Shown: in pieces, positions 51,956-60,161 of the stretch | Layout of the letters: the number at the start of each line of letters is the position of its first letter | Numbering within the stretch: position 1 is the stretch's first letter | NCBI RefSeq assembly: GCF_048541835.1 | Contig: NZ_JBLEOY010000001.1 | Span: 806,001 to 870,000 of the forward strand | Reading direction: 5' to 3' | DNA length: 64,000 bases | Origin: QIJE01 sp048541835 | GTDB lineage: Bacteria; SZUA-79; Acidulodesulfobacterales; Acidulodesulfobacteraceae | Translations under genes and position numbers: made by a program | The notes under the pieces: generated by a model | Told to the model about the DNA's origin: nothing | The model's database searches: none | Seen by the model: only the letters and a program-made list of their open reading frames with translations

Positions 51956-54352
51956 TTAAAACAACCCAAAAAACAAATGCGGATTGTTAATCTTTTTTTG
52001 TCTTTTCACGGAAGTAGGCTCCGTCCCCGCAACGTAAGGCATGAGCATGGGGTCTTTATAACTTGAATCGGCAATTAAACCGGTATACGGATTAATTACC
52101 GCAAATACCACTCCCTTAGGTATGGCAAATGCTTCTGGAGGGTAAACACTCAGGGTTTTTGACATGTAAGACTTCCAAATCGGAGCAGCGGTAATGGCCC
52201 CGACCATAAATCTTCCCATAGAATGAAAATCATCCCTGCCCGTCCAGACTCCGGTTACCAAAGAAGACGTATATCCGACAAATACTCCGTCCCTGTACTG
52301 GCTTGACGAACCCGTTTTCCCTGCAACGTAGGGCGTGATATCTCTTATTTTAGAAACCGTGACACCCGTTCCCATAGTAATAACCTTTTCTAACATATTA
52401 GTAAGGATATAAGCAACCTGTGGAGATAAAATCTGCTTACATTCAGGTTTGTTATTATAAAGGATTTTACCGCCCGGTGTTAGTATTTTAATAATAAAAA
52501 CCGGTTTACATTCTTTTCCGGAATCGGCAAAAGCCGTATAAGCGTTAGTCAGGTCTATGAGCCTTACGCTTGAAGAACCCAATGCCATAGTTAAATTCCT
52601 TACTACATGATGAATTCCCATTTTATTAGCTAAATTCGCTACTTTATTTACTCCGACTTTCTTAAGAAGCTTCACGGCAACAACGTCTATAGAATGAGCA
52701 AGACCTATTAAAAGGGTAGTAGGGCCGGTAAACTTTCGAGAAAAATTACGGGGTTTGTAATATTTACCCCTGACGCCGGTCGGATATATTACCGGGGTAT
52801 TATTTATGATAGATGACGGCGTATAGCCAAGGGTAAGGGCTTCGGCATACAAAATAGGTTTGAAAGCGGAACCCGTCTGCCTCTTAGCGTAAATAGCCCT
52901 GTTAAACTGAGTATGACTAAAATCATAACCCCCGACCATTGCCCTTACATACCCGTTTTTAGGATCAATGGAAACCAATGCCCCTTCTATGACGTCTTTT
53001 TCTTCTAAAGAAAAAATCGGCGCAAGGTTACTATTGTAACCATCAAATTTGACTAATATCTCATATCCGGGCTCAAGAGCCTGGTATGCGCTACTAATAG
53101 TTCTGTAAGCAAAATAAACATAACGTTTAAAATGAGACGCCCATCTCATATTGGATACCGGCAAAATACCCCTGAACTTTCCGACCGCAACATACACGGC
53201 CTGACCGTTTTTGGAAATTCCGGTGACAAAACCCTTATAAATGCTACCTTTGCTTAAAAATTTTACGAGACTCTTTTCATCGTCTATTTTTTTTAACATT
53301 TCCGCATAATTTAGTTTTTGCAATGGCCCGGTATAACCATATTCGTGCGAGAGCTTCGTGAGACCGCTTTTTACCGCCTCATCCGCATATTTCTGCGCTC
53401 TTGCGCTTAAAGCGGCATATATCTTAAAATCTCCTTCTTCATAGACGGCCTTGCCGTATTTATTTATAATATCCTGTTTGATATATGCGAGATAGTATGG
53501 GGCAACACCATAATATTTAAAAAAATTATAAAGAACAATCTTTGTGTTATAGGCGATTTTAGCCCGAGCCGGAGTTATAAAACCGTCCTTTGCCATCTGC
53601 TCCAAAACATATTTCTGCCTTCTCTTTGCATACTTAAAATGAACATACGGGTCTAAGAATGAGGGGGCTTGCGGCAACCCTCCGAGCATGGCGGCCTGTG
53701 CGAGATTGAGTTTCCCGACTGGAATACCGAAGTATGTGAGGGAAGCGGCTTCGACCCCGTATGCATTGTCACCTAAGTATATTTGATTAAGATAAATATC
53801 TAAAATATCGTCCTTCGATAAATGGTTTGCTATACGGTAAGCCAAGATAGCCTCCCTGAGTTTCCATGCATACGTCCTTTGATACGGGACAAGGAGGGTT
53901 TTTGCCACCTGCTGGGTTATAGTAGAACCGCCCTCGACGATGCGTCCCGCCGCAAGATTAACCACGAAAGCCCTTGCGATTGCTCTATAATCAAGCGGAC
54001 CTTGATTGTAAAAATTCTTATCCTCCGCCGCTAAAAAAGCCTCTTTGACCTGCAAGGGTATATCGGAAGACGGTACCACTTCCCTATTTACCGAACCCAA
54101 ATAACCTACAAGTTTTCCACTTGCCGAATATACGTAATTAACCTGTCGAGGGTGGTAGTCTTTAAGGGAAGTAATATTAGGAACCGAGGATGCAAGCAGA
54201 AGATACAATATGACTAAAATTGCTACTGGGGCTAATATTAAAATGGAAATTACGGTTAAAACTATTTTAGCCAGTGTCTTTTTTCTTTTTTTTGGCTTAT
54301 TTCTATTTTTACCACCCTTACCATTCTTGTTAGCGGATTTACTTACGGGCAT
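51956..54352 (-). CDS. mrcA: Class A penicillin-binding protein (PBP1A-type)
   Basis: A bifunctional peptidoglycan synthase of 798 residues with a Lys/Arg-rich cytosolic start, one membrane span (about 30-52), a glycosyltransferase domain (AAEDKNFYNQGPLDYRAI, EGGSTITQQVAKTLL) and a transpeptidase domain. The latter has the active-site SAFKPIL (SxxK), a later SSSVR/TNAY region and the KTGSSSQYRDGVF (KTG) motif. Between them lies a domain of about 100 residues with the OB-like insert typical of PBP1A. It shares its direction with moaA. Confidence 0.93.
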   Translation of the reverse strand: MPVSKSANKNGKGGKNRNKPKKRKKTLAKIVLTVISILILAPVAILVILYLLLASSVPNITSLKDYHPRQVNYVYSASGKLVGYLGSVNREVVPSSDIPLQVKEAFLAAEDKNFYNQGPLDYRAIARAFVVNLAAGRIVEGGSTITQQVAKTLLVPYQRTYAWKLREAILAYRIANHLSKDDILDIYLNQIYLGDNAYGVEAASLTYFGIPVGKLNLAQAAMLGGLPQAPSFLDPYVHFKYAKRRQKYVLEQMAKDGFITPARAKIAYNTKIVLYNFFKYYGVAPYYLAYIKQDIINKYGKAVYEEGDFKIYAALSARAQKYADEAVKSGLTKLSHEYGYTGPLQKLNYAEMLKKIDDEKSLVKFLSKGSIYKGFVTGISKNGQAVYVAVGKFRGILPVSNMRWASHFKRYVYFAYRTISSAYQALEPGYEILVKFDGYNSNLAPIFSLEEKDVIEGALVSIDPKNGYVRAMVGGYDFSHTQFNRAIYAKRQTGSAFKPILYAEALTLGYTPSSIINNTPVIYPTGVRGKYYKPRNFSRKFTGPTTLLIGLAHSIDVVAVKLLKKVGVNKVANLANKMGIHHVVRNLTMALGSSSVRLIDLTNAYTAFADSGKECKPVFIIKILTPGGKILYNNKPECKQILSPQVAYILTNMLEKVITMGTGVTVSKIRDITPYVAGKTGSSSQYRDGVFVGYTSSLVTGVWTGRDDFHSMGRFMVGAITAAPIWKSYMSKTLSVYPPEAFAIPKGVVFAVINPYTGLIADSSYKDPMLMPYVAGTEPTSVKRQKKINNPHLFFGLF

Positions 54353-54556
54353 AAGTTTAAACTGAACTAATTTATAAATTTAATTAATCATTAAAGTAAA
54401 CAGTGATAAATAATCACTTAAATTTTTTACCTGCTTTTATCATTATACAATATTAATTTTAAGTTTAAAAGTTTAAGGTACGAAACCGGTTGATTCAATC
54501 GTTTTTTCTATTCTTCATATGATATAATATAAAAAATCATAAATATGGAAGGAAAG

Positions 54557-54973
54557 ATGCCTTATAAAGTAGATACGGTTGCCTTTTCCGGTCTTTTAAA
54601 ATGGGAGGAGGTCGAAAACCTGGTTGGCCACGTCAGAAATTCCGACTCATTGTGGAATTATGCCTATACCCAGCTTGGCGACGAAAGGGGAGAGTTGGAT
54701 TCGGACAAAGCTGCCGAGTTCATCAAAAAAAGAATGGAAGAAATAAGAAAGTTAGACGAAATTTGCGGATGGTTTTATGTCCATATGAAAGAAAATCCTT
54801 CCATAATAAAGGTTTATCATCCAAGCTTATCCTGCGGCTTTTGCTCAATGGCCAACCCCTTGCCCTGGATAATCATTTCCACCGAAAAACTTGAAGATAT
54901 AGCTGACTTGGAATCTTATAAGCCTATCGAAAAAACGAAAAAAAACAAGGGAATATTTAAAATATTCGGCTGA
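54557..54973 (+). CDS. Conserved-looking small protein of unknown function
   Basis: A 138-residue soluble protein with no domain I recognise. The start at 54557 is chosen because GGAAGGAAAG runs up to it; an ATG four codons earlier has no such site. The N-terminal half is acidic and helical (FIKKRMEEIRKLDEICGWFYVH), and a hydrophobic CGFCSMANPLPWIIIS segment carries a CxxC that might bind metal. The tail is basic. Codon use and the ribosome-binding site suggest a real gene. It is divergent from the PBP1A gene. Confidence 0.7.
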   Translation: MPYKVDTVAFSGLLKWEEVENLVGHVRNSDSLWNYAYTQLGDERGELDSDKAAEFIKKRMEEIRKLDEICGWFYVHMKENPSIIKVYHPSLSCGFCSMANPLPWIIISTEKLEDIADLESYKPIEKTKKNKGIFKIFG

Positions 54974-55108
54974 TTGCCAGATAGCTAAAATAAAATCGTT
55001 GTACCCTTCATATACTAAAATCACGTAAATTATGCGGTATAATTAGAAATAGATGAAAACTAAATTATATCGACTGATAAAAATGTTTTAAATAAATTAA
55101 GGGTTGAG

Positions 55109-55624
55109 ATGACCGAAGGCGAGTTTGTCAATATTTTAAAAACGGGAAGTTTTAAAGAGCGATTTGATGCCGTAAGTAGGATAAATCCCATTTATCTTAC
55201 TCATGCTGCAAGCGATAAAGATAGAAATATAAGATACAAAGTCACATCAAGAATACCCGCGGAAAATTTGTCGCTTCTTATAAACGACCCATACAAAGAA
55301 ATCCGTTTAATAGCGGCAAAAAGGATTGATGCGAAAGAGTTGCCTAAAATGATTAACGATAAATCGTTTTGGGTGAGACACGCCGCCGCCGAAAGGATCG
55401 ATGAATCGTTTTTACCCTCGCTTATGGATGACAAAGAGCCCATAGTAAGAATTATGGTTGCGGAAAGAATAGGCAGGGAATATTTAAAGGATATGATTAA
55501 AGACGACGAAGCGTTGGTTAGAAAAGCGGTTGCAAAAAGAATTCCCGCGAAATACCTTCCCCTGTTACAAAACGACGTTAGCGAAAGCGTTAAGAATATC
55601 GTCTCGAAAAGACTTGATAAATAA
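55109..55624 (+). CDS. Leucine-rich variant (LRV/HEAT-like) repeat protein
   Basis: A 171-residue protein made almost entirely of about six helical repeats of roughly 23 residues, each of the form R-x-AA-x-RI...L..L..D. Examples are RLIAAKRIDAKELPKMIND, RHAAAERIDESFLPSLMDD and RKAVAKRIPAKYLPLLQND. The repeat resembles the LRV fold first seen in an Azotobacter protein encoded near nif genes, but the cysteine-rich iron-sulfur start of that protein is missing. Probably a binding scaffold; the partner is unknown. Confidence 0.75.
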   Translation: MTEGEFVNILKTGSFKERFDAVSRINPIYLTHAASDKDRNIRYKVTSRIPAENLSLLINDPYKEIRLIAAKRIDAKELPKMINDKSFWVRHAAAERIDESFLPSLMDDKEPIVRIMVAERIGREYLKDMIKDDEALVRKAVAKRIPAKYLPLLQNDVSESVKNIVSKRLDK

Positions 55625-55645
55625 ACGATACGTACAAATTACTGC

Positions 55646-56014
55646 TTATTTCATGTGAATTTTGTCAAGAATAAATTCTTTCAGGACCGCGGCATTGTTG
55701 TTTATTTCATCTTTTAGACCATACAGCAGGGTTATATTTTTATCGCCCGCTTTAATAAATTCGGATATTTGCATTAATGAATTGTCGGATTTAGATTCGG
55801 AAAGTTCTATGAAATATCTTCTCTTAAATTCATTAAAATCTATTGCCGCCGAATGGTATAATTTTCTTAATTCGTCAGAGGGAGCGATATCCTTAAACCA
55901 GAAGTCTATCTCGACTTTTTCCTTGCTTATTCCTCTCGGCCATAGCCTGTCAACCAATATTCTTATGCCATCTTTATCCGACGGTCCTTCATAGACCCTT
56001 TTTGTACTTATCAT
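55646..56014 (-). CDS. DUF488-family protein (YeaO-like)
   Basis: A 122-residue protein with the family core KRVYEGPSDKDGIRILVDRLWPRGISKEK and FKRRYFIEL and LLYGLKDEINNNAAVLKEFI segments. The function is unknown, although DUF488 is often found in stress or metabolism clusters. It is convergent with the repeat-protein gene and downstream of a mechanosensitive channel gene. Confidence 0.85.
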   Translation of the reverse strand: MISTKRVYEGPSDKDGIRILVDRLWPRGISKEKVEIDFWFKDIAPSDELRKLYHSAAIDFNEFKRRYFIELSESKSDNSLMQISEFIKAGDKNITLLYGLKDEINNNAAVLKEFILDKIHMK

Positions 56015-56069
56015 ATTTTTTCTTCGTGAACTACCCGACCGATTCGGAATATAATCAAAAACCGCAGAA

Positions 56070-56927
56070 TTAATTTTTTTGATCGGTTTTAGAAATATCT
56101 AAGTTATTTTTAAATATTAGGTTGCGGATAGGAAACGGTATATCTATTTTATGCTTATCAAATCTCTTTGCGATTTCTATATTTATCTCCGTCAATACGA
56201 CATGCCTGTTTATCGGAGTCGAAAGCCATATAATAAGCTCCAAATTATAAGTAAAATCTCCGAAAGAGGTGAACCATACGATAGGCTTCGGCTTCTTTAA
56301 CACTTTATCGTTATTGCCTGCAATATCTTTTAGTATTTCAATCGCAAGGTCAATCTTGGAAGGGGCATATTCAATACCGATAGGCATACGTACCCTGATT
56401 TTGGGGTTGTTATGCGACCAGTTCACTACGTTTTGTGTAATAAAATTGGAATTAGGAACTATTACCTGTATATTGTCGCGCGTCGTAATCGTAGTACTTC
56501 TCGTTCTTATTTCGCCGACAATCCCTTCGAGCCCCCCAATCTCAACATAATCGCCTATCTTTATTGGGCGTTCGAATATTATGATAATGCCGGAGATAAA
56601 ATTACTTATAATGTTCTGCATCCCGAAACTTAGACCTAAACCTACAACGCCGGCAAACACCGTAAGCGCCGATAAATTTATCCCTAAGACTTGGAATGCT
56701 ATATAAAATCCGATGGCCAATAAGACTATCTTATTTATTTTTGTAACCGCATCCTGAATACCTCTGTCCAACTTAAGCTTGGAAAGAACCTCCCTTTTAA
56801 GAAATAAATTGGTGATAAAAACTAAAAGGTAGAAAGCGACTATTACCAATACGGCAAAAATAACGGATAAAAGATCAATCTTAAAACCGTGTATGGATAT
56901 AATTTTGTCTCTTAAAAAATCAAACAT
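56070..56927 (-). CDS. mscS: MscS-family small-conductance mechanosensitive channel
   Basis: An inner-membrane channel that opens under turgor stress. It is 285 residues with about three membrane helices. The pore helix region is FAGVVGLGLSFGMQNIISNFISGIIII, followed by the beta domain (GDYVEIGGLEGIVGEIRTRSTTI) and a cytosolic alpha-beta domain. The length and motifs are those of the basic MscS/YggB type without extra N-terminal domains. Confidence 0.9.
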   Translation of the reverse strand: MFDFLRDKIISIHGFKIDLLSVIFAVLVIVAFYLLVFITNLFLKREVLSKLKLDRGIQDAVTKINKIVLLAIGFYIAFQVLGINLSALTVFAGVVGLGLSFGMQNIISNFISGIIIIFERPIKIGDYVEIGGLEGIVGEIRTRSTTITTRDNIQVIVPNSNFITQNVVNWSHNNPKIRVRMPIGIEYAPSKIDLAIEILKDIAGNNDKVLKKPKPIVWFTSFGDFTYNLELIIWLSTPINRHVVLTEINIEIAKRFDKHKIDIPFPIRNLIFKNNLDISKTDQKN

Positions 56928-57013
56928 AAGAATTAAATATTAAACGAATTAAATGATATAATTACATATAAGTTATAATTATATCATAGATATTACAGAG
57001 GTTAATTCTTTTT

Positions 57014-58333
57014 ATGGATCTTTTTAACGCTAACGAAGGAAATTCTTTACCCCCGCTTGCCGAAAGGCTCAGGCCGAAAAGTATATCCGAATTTACCGGT
57101 CAAATGCATCTCCTCGGCGAAAATAAACCACTGAGAAATATGCTGGATTCTAAACTTATACGCTCAATGATACTCTGGGGCCCCCCGGGCAGCGGTAAAA
57201 CTACCCTTGCGGGTATCATATCAAATACCTCCGGTTATGAATTTTATGCTATTTCGGCTGTTTCCGCCGGGGTTAAGGAATTAAGAGAAATAATCGATAA
57301 AGCAAATGTAAGCTTTAAACATTATAAGAATCCGATAATCGTTTTTATAGACGAAATACACCGTTTTAACAAATCTCAACAGGATTTGCTTCTGCATTCC
57401 GTCGAAAAAGGAAGCCTTCTGCTCATAGGAGCAACTACCGAAAACCCTTCGTTCGAAATAAACCCGCCTATTCTATCAAGAACGTCGGTTTTCACGCTAA
57501 ATCTTTTGTCAAAAAGTGATTTGATTAAAATAGTGGAGCGGGCGTTAAACAGCGATGAAGTTTTGAGCAAAAGGAATATAACCCTGGAAAAAGACGCCGA
57601 AAGTACCCTGATTCGATATTCCGGAGGAGACGCCCGTATACTGCTAAACGCTCTTGAAATTGCGATAAGCCTCATAAAGCGCAGCGACGGGGACAAACAA
57701 ATATTGACGGCAAAAATTATAGAAGAGGCATATCTTAGAAAACCTAAGTACGATAAAAGCGGGGAAGAACACTATAATACTATATCGGCTTTTATTAAGA
57801 GCATAAGAGGAAGCGACCCGGATGGAGCTATTTTTTGGCTTGCGAAGATGCTGGATGCAGGCGAAGATATCAAATTTATCGCAAGAAGAATAATAATTGT
57901 AGCATCAGAAGATATAGGTAATGCAGAACCGGAGGCACTGACTCTATCCGTAAGTTGTTTTAACGCGGTTAACGTTATAGGTATGCCGGAAGCGAGAATT
58001 ATCTTATCGCAAACGGTTGCATTTCTTGCAAGTTGCCCTAAATCTAATGCGAGCTACGTTGCAATAGACGAGGCATTAAGGGATGTGAGGGATTTTCCGA
58101 CGGCGACCGTTCCTCTTCATTTGAGAAATGCCCCGACAGAGTTCATGAAAAATGCAGGATATCATAAGGGCTATAAATATGCTCACGACTATAAAAATCA
58201 TTTTACGGAACAAGAGTACCTCCCTGCCGAGCTTTCGTCTCGAACATATTACCGCCCCGAGAATATAGGTAAAGAAAAAGAAATCAGCGCCCGCTTAAAA
58301 TTGCTGTGGGGGGACACTAATGGCCGACGGTAG
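57014..58333 (+). CDS. rarA: Replication-associated recombination protein A (AAA+ ATPase RarA/MgsA)
   Basis: An AAA+ ATPase related to clamp loaders and RuvB that acts at stalled replication forks. It is 439 residues. Marks are PLAERLRPKSISEFTGQMHL at the start, Walker A WGPPGSGKTTLAGII, Walker B IVFIDEIHRFNKSQQD, sensor 1 GATTENPSFEINPPILSR and sensor 2 region SGGDARILLNALEIA. The C-terminal tetramerisation domain follows (IFWLAKMLDAGEDIKFIARR, ASEDIGNAEP). Confidence 0.95.
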   Translation: MDLFNANEGNSLPPLAERLRPKSISEFTGQMHLLGENKPLRNMLDSKLIRSMILWGPPGSGKTTLAGIISNTSGYEFYAISAVSAGVKELREIIDKANVSFKHYKNPIIVFIDEIHRFNKSQQDLLLHSVEKGSLLLIGATTENPSFEINPPILSRTSVFTLNLLSKSDLIKIVERALNSDEVLSKRNITLEKDAESTLIRYSGGDARILLNALEIAISLIKRSDGDKQILTAKIIEEAYLRKPKYDKSGEEHYNTISAFIKSIRGSDPDGAIFWLAKMLDAGEDIKFIARRIIIVASEDIGNAEPEALTLSVSCFNAVNVIGMPEARIILSQTVAFLASCPKSNASYVAIDEALRDVRDFPTATVPLHLRNAPTEFMKNAGYHKGYKYAHDYKNHFTEQEYLPAELSSRTYYRPENIGKEKEISARLKLLWGDTNGRR

Positions 58334-58354
58334 GCATAATCAGGCTAATTTTAA

Positions 58355-59698
58355 TTACTGAAACGGACTTTTGAGGACATAAATTTTATTATCTCTGTAC
58401 TTAAAAAGGTAAAGCCCCTTTTTAAACTTATTGCCGCTTAAACGACTGATGCCGCATACGCCACTAAAAGACTTAACGCTTAGAATAGCGTCGTAAAAGG
58501 TATATACACGGTCTGCTTTCATTAAATATTGTACCTCAAACGGGGGCGGATTATTTGACGAACCGCTTGGGACTATCGCTTTGCGGTGAGAAAATGCTTC
58601 GGCTGCTTTAATTAGTATACCTCCGATATCGTAACCCTCTGCACTGAGTATATTGGGCATTTTGCCGTAATTATTTTGATATATGGAATCGAATTTTTTA
58701 ACTACTTTATTATTATCGTATTTAAAAAATCCGTCGGTAAAAATTGCGTTTTGCATATAAAAACCATACTTTTCCATGAAATGTTCCGAATCAAACGGGC
58801 TTAAACCGAATATAGGAAATCCGGTAATATTATAATACATAAGTTGGGTCAGAATTAACCCTAATTTAGACGGGTTTCCGATTATAAAAAGCCCCTTAAA
58901 CGGTATATGCGGCCTCACTTTCGTTATCCCGCGCATAAGGTCGAACGGAGTAACACCGAGCTGAGCCTCTTCGGCTTTCGATAAATGACCCTTTTTTAAT
59001 TTGTTAAATTTAACGATCGAATGGAAATTATAAAAAAAATCAACCGTTTTATCGTTATACTCGGTACTATTTATGACATCAATGCCGTTTTTAGAGGAAA
59101 AATGCCTTATATAATCCATAAGTTTAGGTCCGTATCCGTTATGCGGATAAATAACCGAAATGTAATCTATACCGTTAGAAGCCGCATACTCTATCTCCGT
59201 TCTTATCTCCTGCTTTAAAGTCATTCCGTAGCTAAACGTAAAAGACGAAGCATCCTTCTTAGTCACAAACGGGGACGGAGTAATTACGGGGATCTTAAAT
59301 TTAACGGAATTTGACGCAAAATATTTTAATTGGGTTGCAAATAGCGGTCCAATTACGGCACTAACACCTTTTTTAGACAGGGAATTAAATATATAGTTGA
59401 TATCGGCAGCACCGGCATTCACAGGAAGATTGACCGTTACGTAATTTATCTTAGAACCGCCTTTATCGTCAAGGCTGAGAAGTAAACCGTTTATAAATTG
59501 TTTACTAAAATAAACAAATCTCCCTCTTGTAGGAATGACTACGGCTATTTTTAAAGTACTTTCTTTTCCGTAAGCCGAAGAAAGCGCGAATAAAACGGAG
59601 AGTATGAGAAAAACCGTCGCTATAAAAATCAGCGTAAATATAATCGGCTTGCCTTTTTGTTTTTTTATCCTTCCTATCGAGATTGAATACTCGGACAT
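58355..59698 (-). CDS. Membrane-anchored periplasmic binding-protein-like (LivK/LpoA fold) protein
   Basis: A 447-residue protein with one N-terminal membrane span (residues 17-39) and a large exported part of the type I periplasmic binding fold: KIAVVIPTRGRFVYFSKQFINGLLLS, KKGVSAVIGPLFATQLKYF and GIDYISVIYPHNGYGPKLMDYIR. Related folds are the branched-chain amino acid binding proteins and the PBP activator LpoA. No transporter genes are adjacent and the anchor replaces a cleavable signal, so an LpoA-like or sensor role is as likely as transport. Confidence 0.75.
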   Translation of the reverse strand: MSEYSISIGRIKKQKGKPIIFTLIFIATVFLILSVLFALSSAYGKESTLKIAVVIPTRGRFVYFSKQFINGLLLSLDDKGGSKINYVTVNLPVNAGAADINYIFNSLSKKGVSAVIGPLFATQLKYFASNSVKFKIPVITPSPFVTKKDASSFTFSYGMTLKQEIRTEIEYAASNGIDYISVIYPHNGYGPKLMDYIRHFSSKNGIDVINSTEYNDKTVDFFYNFHSIVKFNKLKKGHLSKAEEAQLGVTPFDLMRGITKVRPHIPFKGLFIIGNPSKLGLILTQLMYYNITGFPIFGLSPFDSEHFMEKYGFYMQNAIFTDGFFKYDNNKVVKKFDSIYQNNYGKMPNILSAEGYDIGGILIKAAEAFSHRKAIVPSGSSNNPPPFEVQYLMKADRVYTFYDAILSVKSFSGVCGISRLSGNKFKKGLYLFKYRDNKIYVLKSPFQ

Positions 59699-59999
59699 TT
59701 TTAAAAATATATAAATCGAATAAATTTATAATGTGTAAAAACATTTTAATTAGCTTGATTTTATCATATTATTGAAATAAATCATATTAATAATCAGGAA
59801 AAACTTAAACTATAAATGATTATCAGTTATACCTGTGGAATTCTTTTAACGGTTAAAGCTGGGGTGGATATAAAAAAACGTCATCGTATTTTAGGGTACC
59901 ACGAAAACGATATGAGCAGTTTAATGAAAATCTTTATTGCACTTGTCTGACCCCATTCATCGGCAATAACCCAATAAAAATCGGTGAGAAAAAACATAA

Positions 60000-60155
60000 C
60001 GACACTCAAAAATTCATAGTAGAAACTTTACAAAAAACAATATTGCTATTGACAATTTACTAAAACTAAGCAATATTAAACTTAATGTTAACGATACGGA
60101 AATCATGAAAGCATTTTCTATACTTGAGATAGAAAGATGCCCGGAGGGATTATAA
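60000..60155 (+). pseudogene. Probable 3' remnant of dprA
   Basis: After an in-frame stop at 59997-59999 the frame reads about 51 codons up to a TAA at 60153. The end of this frame, NNIAIDNLLKLSNIKLNVND then IMKAFSILEIERCPEGL, looks like the C-terminal winged-helix domain of the DNA-uptake protein DprA, whose gene commonly stands directly upstream of topA. No start codon or DprA core domain is found in 59699-60000, which otherwise holds no gene I recognise. The remnant also provides the ribosome-binding GGAGGG for topA. Confidence 0.45.
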
Positions 60156-60161
60156 AAAAAT

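Noticed and set aside
54402..54418. AGTGATAAATAATCACT between the PBP1A gene and the small unknown ORF, considered as an FNR or HcpR box.
   Set aside because: The spacing between half-sites is one base off for both FNR (N4) and HcpR (N6) forms, and the sequence is AT-rich.
33311..59957. GACCCCATT near 33311 and again near 59949, considered as remnants of a shared mobile element.
   Set aside because: Only nine bases are shared and the flanks do not align, so chance is a sufficient explanation.
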